A stretch of 5,840 nt of DNA from an uncultured Lachnospiraceae bacterium (GTDB taxonomy: Bacteria; Bacillota; Clostridia; Lachnospirales; Lachnospiraceae), in the NCBI GenBank assembly GCA_910584325.1, contig CAJTZH010000125.1:1-5840 (forward strand). Reading direction: 5' to 3'. Positions 1 through 5,533 of this stretch are shown here, one piece after another. The translations under genes and the position numbers were made by a program. Position 1 is the first letter of the stretch, and every line of letters starts with the position of its first letter. The notes beneath the pieces are model-generated. The model made no database searches. It was given only the letters and a program-made list of their open reading frames with translations, and was not told where the DNA came from.

Positions 1-2
1 TT

Positions 3-551
3 TTTTTCGGTGCAACGAATGTCATTTCAATTATCTACGGATTGTATTCCGTAAGTACTTCCGGGCTGTCGGTTGCAAACTTTATTTCCGGCGCGTTATA
101 TTCGGTAGTGTTGATTGCGCTTTTGGTATGGCTGTACATAGTTCAGTTTAATCTGAAAAATGCCAGAATCGGAAAGAAGATTAAGAAGAATTTCGCAAAC
201 GGCGATGCAGAGCGCGCCTCACAGCTCGTAGATGAGATTGAAAGCGAACTTGCCGCACCGGTTTACAGCGATGTGTCAAAGAAGAAAAAGAACCGTAATT
301 TTATCGTGACAAAGAACTGGGTCATTGGAAGCGACGGAAGAAATCTGTTCCGCGCTAACGCCGTAAGGCTTGATTCTATCAAGGAAGCGGAAAAGACACT
401 TGTAACCGTGAGAAACAGACGCTCGGGAGCAGAGGCTCATTATTACGAACTGGAAATTAAGGACAATAATAATGTTACATATCATTTCCAATTGCGTAAT
501 GAAGAGAGCATGGAGGATGCCTACCATGAAGTTATGTCGCACCGTGTGTAG
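3..551 (+). CDS. Membrane-anchored protein of unknown function, 5' end missing
   Basis: The frame is open from the window edge to a TAG at 549-551, so the true start lies outside; 182 residues are visible. The TTG at 42 is an internal leucine codon, not a start. Visible residues 1-15 are hydrophobic (FFGATNVISIIYGLY), and a clear membrane helix lies at about 30-49 (ALYSVVLIALLVWLYIV). A strongly basic juxtamembrane stretch follows (about 52-63), which by the positive-inside rule puts the rest in the cytoplasm. A lysine-rich linker (KKKKNR, about 93-98) leads to a soluble domain of about 80 residues with alternating beta-like segments (FIVTKNWVIG, AHYYELEIKD, TYHFQLRN) and a closing helix. That pattern suggests a small PH-like or similar beta-rich domain, but this is inference. 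I do not recognise the family with confidence. A terminator follows directly, so this is the last gene of its transcript. Confidence 0.8.
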   Translation, partial: FFGATNVISIIYGLYSVSTSGLSVANFISGALYSVVLIALLVWLYIVQFNLKNARIGKKIKKNFANGDAERASQLVDEIESELAAPVYSDVSKKKKNRNFIVTKNWVIGSDGRNLFRANAVRLDSIKEAEKTLVTVRNRRSGAEAHYYELEIKDNNNVTYHFQLRNEESMEDAYHEVMSHRV

Positions 552-577
552 GATAGTGTCAATAATTTAAAAATTTG

Positions 578-618
578 GAGGGCTGCTGCGCAAGAATTTG
601 TCTGTGCAGCAGCCTCTC
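578..618 (+). terminator. Stem-loop terminator after the first gene
   Basis: A 12-bp stem pairs 581-592 (GGCTGCTGCGCA) with 603-614 (TGTGCAGCAGCC), with one G-T wobble and a 10-base loop. It extends by GAG (578-580) against CTC (616-618) across a one-base bulge. The U-tract is weak: ATATTTTAA follows at 619-627 rather than a clean T run. The site lies 26 bases after the upstream stop and about 66 bases before the recJ start, as expected for an intrinsic terminator separating the two units. Confidence 0.8.
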
Positions 619-674
619 ATATTTTAATAACAAAAAATTGTTTTGTAATTTGATTGTACGGATTTGGCAAAAAC

Positions 675-679
675 AGGAG
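675..679 (+). promoter_or_regulatory. Ribosome binding site that sets the recJ start
   Basis: AGGAG at 675-679 is 5 bases before the ATG at 685. It lies downstream of the in-frame TTG at 664, so it cannot serve that codon, and no comparable purine-rich site precedes 664. This supports ATG 685 and a protein 7 residues shorter than the longest frame. No convincing promoter was found in 619-674, although TGTAAT at 644-649 is a possible -10 with a poor -35. Confidence 0.8.
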
Positions 680-684
680 TAATT

Positions 685-2409
685 ATGGATTCAGTTTGGA
701 AAGTATACGCAAAGAAAGCGAATTTTAAAGCAATCGGGGAGCAATACGGCATCGACCCGGTGGTTGCAAGAATTATACGGAACCGCGGCATAAAAGAGCC
801 GGAGCAGATGGAAATGTATCTGAACGGAAACAGAGGCGATTTGCATGACGGTTTTTTGATGAAGGATATGGAAAAGGGTATAAGGCTCCTGGCTGAAAAG
901 ATTGCGAAAAAGGCCAGAATCAGAATTATCGGAGATTATGACGTGGACGGCGTGTCTTCGATTTATATTTTGACGAAAGGATTGCAAACGCTTGGCGCCG
1001 ATGCGGATTATGTGGTTCCCCACCGTGTGGCTGACGGATACGGTATTAACGAACATTTGATACAAGCGGCATATGACGCGGGCGTAGATACGATTATTAC
1101 CTGCGATAACGGAATTGCAGCGGTGGAACAGATAGCGTTCGCCAAGTCGCTTGGCATGACGGTTGTTGTTACGGACCATCATGATATTCGTTTTGAGGAG
1201 CAGGACGGAGTAAAGACCTTTATTATCCCTGCGGCGGATGCGGTTATTAACCCGAAACAGGCGGACTGTCCGTACCCGTTTAAAGGGCTTTGCGGAGCGG
1301 CGGTGGCGTACAAATTGATGCAGTGCCTTTATACATATTTAAACAGCAGGCAGGCGTTGCCGGACGAATTTCTGGAGATGGCGGCGGTGGCAACGGTGGG
1401 GGATGTCATGGACTTGCAGGGTGAAAACCGTATTCTTGTCAAAGAAGGTTTGAAACTATTAAATCATACAAGGATTCCCGGATTGCGTTCGTTGATGGAA
1501 TTAAACGGAATCGGCGAAGGAGGACTGAGCGCGTATCATATCGGTTTTGTATTAGGACCGTGCCTGAATGCCAGTGGGAGGCTTGACAGCGCCGATTATT
1601 CCGTAAAATTGCTGATGACGGATAAAAAGAGTGAAGCGGACAGACTTGCCGGGGATTTGAAAGCATTTAACGACGAACGCAAAAATCTGACTGTAAAGCA
1701 GACTGAAGAGGCAGTTTCTCAAGTAGAGACAAGTGGATTAAAGCAGGATAACGTGCTGGTGGTGTATCTGCAAAACTGCCATGAGAGCATTGCGGGAATT
1801 ATTGCAGGCAGGCTGCGGGAACAATACTATAAGCCGGTACTGGTACTTACAAATGCGGAAGAGGGACTAAAAGGTTCCGGGCGTTCAATTGAAGGCTACA
1901 ACATGTTTGAAAAACTGCTGGAAGTATCTGATTTGATGACAAAGTTCGGCGGACATCCGATGGCGGCAGGTGTTTCTCTTCCAAAGGAGAATCTGGAAGA
2001 ATTTCGCAGGCGGCTAAACGAAAATGCCGGACTGACAGAAGAGACGCTGACACCTGTGGAGTGGATAGACGTGCCGATGCCTGTTTCTTATATTACAGAG
2101 GAGCTGATTTCTCAGTTTGAACGGCTGGAACCGTTTGGCAAGGGAAATGAGAAACCGCTGTTTGCGGACAGGAATTTATCCATTTCAAGAATTGCGCTGA
2201 TTGGTAAGAATAAAAACGTGCTGAAAATGAATCTCACAGATGCGGGAGGATATTGCGTGGAGGCAGTGTGGTTTCACGCAGAGGAAAACGCACTGGATGT
2301 GTGGAGATGCGGCGATAATGTTTTGGTGCTGTATTATCCTTCCGTCAACGAATACAACGGAAAGAGGACGATACAGATTGTGATAAAAGAAATGCGAAAG
2401 AGCGGTTAG
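685..2409 (+). CDS. recJ: Single-stranded-DNA-specific 5'-3' exonuclease RecJ
   Basis: This is a 574-residue DHH-superfamily nuclease. RecJ degrades single-stranded DNA 5' to 3' using divalent metal ions, in recombinational repair (RecF pathway), mismatch repair and stalled-fork processing in the cytoplasm. All hallmark motifs are visible, numbered from ATG 685: motif I DYDVDG (84-89), motif II CDNG (140-143), the DHH signature (164-166), a further metal-ligand aspartate in VGDVMD (about 240), NASGRLDSA (295-303), then the DHHA1 part with GSGRS (397-401) and GGHPMAAG (422-429). The C-terminal OB-like, DNA-binding part begins around LEPFGKGNEKPLF (481-493). The length matches the compact E. 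coli type (577 residues) rather than the longer Bacillus type. The gene is intact with no missing key residue. It stands alone behind a terminator and converges on the polymerase gene. The common clostridial neighbours secDF, apt and relA are absent here. Confidence 0.96.
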   Translation: MDSVWKVYAKKANFKAIGEQYGIDPVVARIIRNRGIKEPEQMEMYLNGNRGDLHDGFLMKDMEKGIRLLAEKIAKKARIRIIGDYDVDGVSSIYILTKGLQTLGADADYVVPHRVADGYGINEHLIQAAYDAGVDTIITCDNGIAAVEQIAFAKSLGMTVVVTDHHDIRFEEQDGVKTFIIPAADAVINPKQADCPYPFKGLCGAAVAYKLMQCLYTYLNSRQALPDEFLEMAAVATVGDVMDLQGENRILVKEGLKLLNHTRIPGLRSLMELNGIGEGGLSAYHIGFVLGPCLNASGRLDSADYSVKLLMTDKKSEADRLAGDLKAFNDERKNLTVKQTEEAVSQVETSGLKQDNVLVVYLQNCHESIAGIIAGRLREQYYKPVLVLTNAEEGLKGSGRSIEGYNMFEKLLEVSDLMTKFGGHPMAAGVSLPKENLEEFRRRLNENAGLTEETLTPVEWIDVPMPVSYITEELISQFERLEPFGKGNEKPLFADRNLSISRIALIGKNKNVLKMNLTDAGGYCVEAVWFHAEENALDVWRCGDNVLVLYYPSVNEYNGKRTIQIVIKEMRKSG

Positions 2410-2423
2410 GGAGCAAATTTTTT

Positions 2424-3725
2424 CTACTCGTTTTTGGCGGAAGAGGTTTTTTGATTCGTGCGCTTTGCCTTGTTGATGCCGCCCGTCATATGCGATTGTT
2501 TGGAGTCCACGAAACAGGCGCGTTTTACTGAGTCCTCGCCGAACTTGCCGCGGATTTTATCGATGGCAAAGTTGAGTTTTTCCAGCCGTTCGTTCTTTGA
2601 AACGGCAGATGAAGTCTCGCTTGACGCATGGGCTGTCATGTCAAACAGCGAATACTGTTCGTATTTATCGTTTCCTGCTTTGGCGGTGGAGACGCCGATT
2701 AAGCGCAGAGGCGTGTGGTCCCAGCAGGCATCAAACAGCTTACAGGCGGTTTCGTAGATAACTTCCGTAATGTTGGTGGAGGAGTCCAGTGTGGTCTGCC
2801 TGGAAGAATGGTTGAACTCGCAGTCTGTCATATTGACGGAAACAACGCTGATGTATGCATTGTCGGAACGAATCCTTGCGCCCACCGTCTCGGAGAGGGA
2901 GAGCAGAATCCTGTGAGCCGTCTGACGGTCAGTGACGTCATAGCTTAGGGTGGTGGAATTGCCGTATCCCTTGTTTGCTGTCCGATGGTCAGTCTGAATA
3001 TTGACGTCTCTTCCGTTTGCGTAATCATAAATCACTTCCCCATGTTTCTTAAAATGATATTTGAGAATGTTCACGTCGGTACGCGCCAGTTCGCCGATTG
3101 TGTGGATTCCGAGCGTATGAAGTCTTGAAGCTGTGGAACGTCCGACAAAAAACAGTTCGTCTACCGGCAGCACCCAGAGTTTTTTTGAAATCTCGTCGGG
3201 ATACAGCGTATGGACTTTATTCGGCTTCTCAAAGTCCGATGCCATCTTGGCAAGAAGACGGTTTGTGGAAATGCCGATATTGACGGTAAAGCCCAGCGTA
3301 TTATAAATCTCGTCTTTTAAAGAGTGAGCAAACGCCGCAGGCTGGCCGTAAAGCTTTTCACAGCCCGTCATGTCGCAGAACGCTTCGTCAATGCTGTACT
3401 GTTCTACGACGGGAGCGTATTTTCGAAGCAGTTCCATAAAAGCCGCAGAACATTGAACGAAGTGGTCATAGTGTGGGCTTGCGACAATCAGTCCAGGACA
3501 TTTCTGCCGTGCCCGCATCAGCGGTTCTCCGGTGACGATACCGAAGGACTTGGCAAGGGTAGACTTGGCGAGTACAATGCCGTGGCGCGCGGCCTCGTCG
3601 CCGCCGATGACCGCCGCGGCGGCGCGTAAATCGCTTTCGCCGCGGGCGATGCGAAAGAGTGATTCCCATGACAAAAACGCAGAATTAACGTCTATGTGAA
3701 AAATTATCGTATCGTGATTTGCCAT
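2424..3725 (-). CDS. dinB: Y-family translesion DNA polymerase (DinB/Pol IV-like)
   Basis: This 433-residue polymerase inserts nucleotides opposite damaged bases at blocked forks, with low fidelity and no proofreading. Numbered from ATG 3725: the first catalytic aspartate is in HIDVNSAF (D12, probable steric-gate F17); SIDEAF (111-116) supplies D113 and E114; GISTNRLLAKMASDFEKP (151-168) is the typical palm signature; a helix-hairpin-helix thumb lies near 190-214; the little finger covers about 250-350. QYSLFD (357-362) resembles a beta-clamp-binding motif. It is followed by a tail of about 70 residues with a helical stretch (RLEKLNFAIDKIRGKFG) and a basic, disordered-looking end. The start is set by a strong Shine-Dalgarno site; an in-frame GTG/ATG extension of 11 codons upstream would swallow that site. 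A LexA-type box in its promoter implies SOS induction. Its codons near 3590-3655 are locally very GC-rich and alanine-coding, but the frame is intact. UvrX/YqjW-type Y-family polymerases are the nearest alternative label. Confidence 0.95.
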   Translation of the reverse strand: MANHDTIIFHIDVNSAFLSWESLFRIARGESDLRAAAAVIGGDEAARHGIVLAKSTLAKSFGIVTGEPLMRARQKCPGLIVASPHYDHFVQCSAAFMELLRKYAPVVEQYSIDEAFCDMTGCEKLYGQPAAFAHSLKDEIYNTLGFTVNIGISTNRLLAKMASDFEKPNKVHTLYPDEISKKLWVLPVDELFFVGRSTASRLHTLGIHTIGELARTDVNILKYHFKKHGEVIYDYANGRDVNIQTDHRTANKGYGNSTTLSYDVTDRQTAHRILLSLSETVGARIRSDNAYISVVSVNMTDCEFNHSSRQTTLDSSTNITEVIYETACKLFDACWDHTPLRLIGVSTAKAGNDKYEQYSLFDMTAHASSETSSAVSKNERLEKLNFAIDKIRGKFGEDSVKRACFVDSKQSHMTGGINKAKRTNQKTSSAKNE

Positions 3726-3731
3726 GAAAAT

Positions 3732-3741
3732 CCCTCCTTTT
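3732..3741 (-). promoter_or_regulatory. Ribosome binding site of the polymerase gene
   Basis: The minus strand reads AAAAGGAGGG here, a near-perfect Shine-Dalgarno sequence. The GGAGG core is 7 bases before the ATG at 3725. It fixes the start and excludes the 11-codon longer reading frame. Confidence 0.9.
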
Positions 3742-3791
3742 AAGCGATAATGCCGCAATGGTCTGTTATGATAAGACGGTTATTTATAGTA

Positions 3792-3820
3792 AGTATAACA
3801 GAACATCAGTTTGTGGTAAA
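3792..3820 (-). promoter_or_regulatory. Promoter of the translesion polymerase gene
   Basis: On the minus strand, TTTACC (3815-3820) serves as the -35 element and TATACT (3792-3797) as the -10 element, with a 17-base spacer. The -10 matches consensus at 5 of 6 bases and the -35 at 4 of 6. The predicted transcript start near 3785 gives a leader of about 60 bases. A weak -35 combined with an operator in the spacer is typical of repressed, inducible genes. Confidence 0.7.
3801..3812. promoter_or_regulatory. LexA (SOS) box in the polymerase promoter
   Basis: GAACATCAGTTT fits the Gram-positive LexA/DinR operator core GAAC-N4-GTTY. It sits entirely within the spacer between the -35 and -10 elements, so bound LexA would block RNA polymerase. 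The flanking bases do not match the full consensus (A instead of C on the left, G instead of C on the right). The evidence is therefore the core half-sites plus exact placement before a gene class commonly under SOS control. Confidence 0.7.
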
Positions 3821-3832
3821 GGGAAATTCTAT

Positions 3833-4006
3833 TTATTTCTTATTTTTGGTCAATCCTTGATAAATTAACATAGCACAAACTGCTATCACCGGACCACTGG
3901 TTACCGAATTTAGGTCGATGTCATTCATATTGCAGATTACATTGATTATAATAAAAATAGTTAATACGATTACTGTTACAACAGCTCCTTTAAAAAAATT
4001 GTTCAT
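3833..4006 (-). CDS. Small two-helix membrane protein, unknown function
   Basis: This 57-residue protein begins at ATG 4006. The longer frame to TTG 4063 is unlikely because it would run through the candidate promoter and ribosome binding site. AAGGAG at 4017-4022 is 10 bases before the ATG, slightly long but usable. Residues 5-25 (to C25) form one hydrophobic helix rich in V, I and T. Residues 26-37 (NMNDIDLNSVTS) form a short acidic loop, and residues 38-53 form a second helix. The basic tail TKNKK and K6 suggest that both ends are cytoplasmic with the loop outside. Cysteines are at 25 and 44. I do not recognise the family. It is divergent from the sensor kinase and 107 bases upstream of the polymerase gene on the same strand, with no clear terminator between them. 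It lacks the amphipathic helix, central Cys-ring segment and acidic tail of AgrD. It could be a kinase partner, a regulated target, or unrelated. Confidence 0.65.
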   Translation of the reverse strand: MNNFFKGAVVTVIVLTIFIIINVICNMNDIDLNSVTSGPVIAVCAMLIYQGLTKNKK

Positions 4007-4030
4007 GATTTCATATCTCCTTCCAAAGTA

Positions 4031-4059
4031 ATTATATTTATCGCAGAAAAGTATATCAG
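4031..4059 (-). promoter_or_regulatory. Candidate promoter of the small membrane protein gene
   Basis: On the minus strand, CTGATA (4054-4059) and a perfect TATAAT (4031-4036) are separated by 17 bases. The predicted start near 4024 would leave a leader of only about 18 bases, with the Shine-Dalgarno site beginning almost at +1. That is tight but workable. Confidence 0.5.
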
Positions 4060-4106
4060 ACAAAACAACGATTCTCTCATAATCGTCATAAAATGCCGAA
4101 ATTCGT

Positions 4107-4146
4107 GAATAAGTGCATTTATTTTCTGCAAAGCACGCATTTATTC
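4107..4146. repeat. Inverted repeat in the divergent control region
   Basis: GAATAAGTGC (4107-4116) is complementary to GCATTTATTC (4137-4146) at 9 of 10 positions, the tenth being a G-T wobble. A further T-A pair lies outside and the loop is 20 bases. The right arm is also the second copy of the direct repeat listed separately, so the site can be read as a dyad or as a tandem site. It has no T-run and is not a terminator. Confidence 0.6.
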
Positions 4147-4163
4147 ATCATTTTCGCAGAGCG
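4113..4163. repeat. Imperfect tandem repeat upstream of the kinase promoter
   Basis: The nonamer GCATTTATT occurs at 4115-4123 and 4137-4145, exactly 22 bases apart (13-base spacer). Each copy is followed by a related segment: ATTTTCTGCAAAGC (4121-4134) and ATTTTCGCAGAGC (4150-4162). The second unit looks like a copy of the first with a few bases inserted. LytTR-type regulators are known to bind pairs of roughly 9-bp direct repeats about two helical turns apart, placed upstream of the -35 box. The second copy ends 22 bases before the kinase -35. Autoregulation is inferred; the sequence itself does not match a known AgrA or VirR consensus. Confidence 0.6.
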
Positions 4164-4167
4164 TTGC

Positions 4168-4196
4168 TTGATACAAAGAATTAAATACAGTATAAT
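4168..4196 (+). promoter_or_regulatory. Promoter of the sensor kinase/response regulator operon
   Basis: TTGATA (4168-4173), a 17-base spacer and TATAAT (4191-4196) make a near-consensus sigma-A promoter (5/6 and 6/6). Transcription should start near 4203, giving a leader of about 29 bases that carries the kinase ribosome binding site. Confidence 0.85.
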
Positions 4197-4212
4197 CAGA
4201 GAGGAAACATCG

Positions 4213-4220
4213 AAAGGAGG
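4213..4220 (+). promoter_or_regulatory. Ribosome binding site of the kinase gene
   Basis: AAAGGAGG is a strong Shine-Dalgarno sequence, but 11 bases separate it from the ATG at 4232, which is longer than usual. The closer TTG at 4227 is in another frame, so ATG 4232 remains the best start. Confidence 0.75.
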
Positions 4221-4231
4221 AATCTATTGAA

Positions 4232-5527
4232 ATGCTGTTGTCTTTTTTTCAGCTTTCTCTTGCTATCCGAAATGTGTGGCCTTGGCGTATGAGCCTAAAA
4301 GCGTTTATAGCGCTCTATATGCTGCTGCTGCTTGCCGGAATTCCTGTAACGGTTCTGTCTTGTATACCATATGGCCTGTTCGGTATTCTGGCGGCTGCCT
4401 GTATTTACGGATTGGTTACTTACCGGGATACAGCATCCCAGAATGTTTGTATGGTCATGATTGGATTTGTGCTTACCGTCGTGACGGATAATTTTCTGGT
4501 GATTTTTCTGAAACTGTTGATTCCCCCGGTTTTATTAAATCAGCAGTATGTTTCTTTTGGTGCCAGTCTGACTCGCATTTTACTGTTTCATTTTATTACG
4601 CTGCTTTGCGGCAGGCTGCTCAGAAAACTGCTGCTGTCAGGCAAAGGCGTTTTAAGTCTTCAGCAGACGTGGTATCTGATTGACGCGGCATTAATGCTTC
4701 TTATAACCATCTATCTGTTTGATAATTTAATTCCGGGACAAAATGGCTCTGTCGGCAGAATGATATATAATAATGCTTTACATATTTTAGGATATCTGCT
4801 TGTGATGATTTTTTTGCTTCTGGCTATGCGCCGTTCTTATCTGGAACAGATACAGACGGAGGCAAAGCAGAAAGCCTTGTTGGATTTACAGGATTACACA
4901 CACAATTTGGAAGTCATGTACAACGGTCTGCGCTCTTTTAAGCATGATTATGTTAATATTTTACTCTCGCTATCCGGCTATATTGAAAATGGCAATATGG
5001 ATGATTTAAAAAATTTTTTTGAGAGTAAAATTTTCCCAACGAAGAATTTGATTGACCAGGGTGATTACAAGCTTAATCAGCTTAGTAATATCGGCGTGCT
5101 GGAAATTAAGAGTCTGCTTTGTGCAAAAATGATTTACGCCCATGAGTCAGGGGCTGATGTCACGATTGATATTCCCGACAGAGTGGACAGTTTTTGGATG
5201 GATACCGTAGACCTTGCCAGAATACTGGGAATCTTTTTAGACAATGCGATTGAAGCCGCGTTGGAGACCGGGCGTCCTCAAATTGGTTTGAATATCATTC
5301 AGAATCAGGGCGGTGTGTCGATTATCATAAGCAACAGCGTTGGGGATAACAACGTGGCGCTGCATAAGTTAAAGCAAAAAGGCTTTAGTACAAAGATTGG
5401 ACATCAGGGAATCGGACTTTCCAATGTTCAAAAAATTATTAATTCTTATGACAATGTGCTGCATGAAACAACAATGCAATGCGGTTGTTTCACGCAGCAT
5501 ATGGAACTTATTGCCGAAAAGGAGTGA
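4232..5527 (+). CDS. AgrC-like sensor histidine kinase (GHKL, HPK10 type)
   Basis: This 431-residue integral membrane kinase senses an external cue and phosphorylates the regulator encoded next to it. Six hydrophobic segments are visible at about 22-42, 46-63, 72-96, 112-129, 147-165 and 181-199, the usual AgrC-type sensor layout. A coiled linker (about 203-230) leads to the dimerisation/phosphotransfer helix with SFKHDYVNILLSL; H238 is the predicted phosphoacceptor. The ATP-binding domain has the N-box FLDNAIEAAL (N338) and the G-box GIGLSNVQ (393-400). The short ATP lid and absence of a classical DxGxG box are normal for this family. The gene has its own strong promoter. Its last codons contain the ribosome binding site of the next gene, indicating translational coupling. 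Peptide sensing is usual in this family, but other ligands occur, and no agrB or agrD is seen here, so I do not assign the symbol agrC. Confidence 0.93.
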   Translation: MLLSFFQLSLAIRNVWPWRMSLKAFIALYMLLLLAGIPVTVLSCIPYGLFGILAAACIYGLVTYRDTASQNVCMVMIGFVLTVVTDNFLVIFLKLLIPPVLLNQQYVSFGASLTRILLFHFITLLCGRLLRKLLLSGKGVLSLQQTWYLIDAALMLLITIYLFDNLIPGQNGSVGRMIYNNALHILGYLLVMIFLLLAMRRSYLEQIQTEAKQKALLDLQDYTHNLEVMYNGLRSFKHDYVNILLSLSGYIENGNMDDLKNFFESKIFPTKNLIDQGDYKLNQLSNIGVLEIKSLLCAKMIYAHESGADVTIDIPDRVDSFWMDTVDLARILGIFLDNAIEAALETGRPQIGLNIIQNQGGVSIIISNSVGDNNVALHKLKQKGFSTKIGHQGIGLSNVQKIINSYDNVLHETTMQCGCFTQHMELIAEKE

Positions 5528-5533
5528 CATCAT

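Noticed and set aside
664..684. TTG at 664 as the start of recJ.
   Set aside because: The only good ribosome binding site (675-679) lies downstream of it and fits ATG 685.
691..1182. Long open frame antisense to recJ; similar open frames lie opposite the polymerase gene (2458-2948, 3324-3629) and the kinase gene (5369-5599).
   Set aside because: They have no ribosome binding sites or recognisable domains, their composition is low-quality, and each is fully explained as a shadow of a well-supported gene on the other strand.
3590..3655. Local GC-rich patch in the polymerase gene, considered as an insertion or transferred segment.
   Set aside because: It encodes the in-frame RGESDLRAAAAVIGGDEAARHG region, which aligns with the normal fingers region of the family. 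Alanine/arginine-rich coding explains the composition.
3833..4006. The small membrane protein as an AgrD-type cyclic peptide precursor.
   Set aside because: It has two hydrophobic helices and a basic C-terminus, and lacks the N-terminal amphipathic helix, short Cys-containing ring segment and acidic C-terminal recognition tail of AgrD.
4063..4074. A LexA-like sequence (minus strand GAATCGTTGTTT) just upstream of the small gene's -35.
   Set aside because: The first half-site is imperfect (GAAT), the central bases do not fit, and it is not positioned within the promoter. It is probably chance.
4093..4230. A 45-codon open frame from ATG 4093 to TGA 4230, ending just before the kinase start, which could be read as a leader or signal peptide gene.
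   Set aside because: It has no Shine-Dalgarno site, and the strong kinase promoter (4168-4196) and kinase ribosome binding site lie inside it, so it would not be on the main transcript. The open frame is probably chance.
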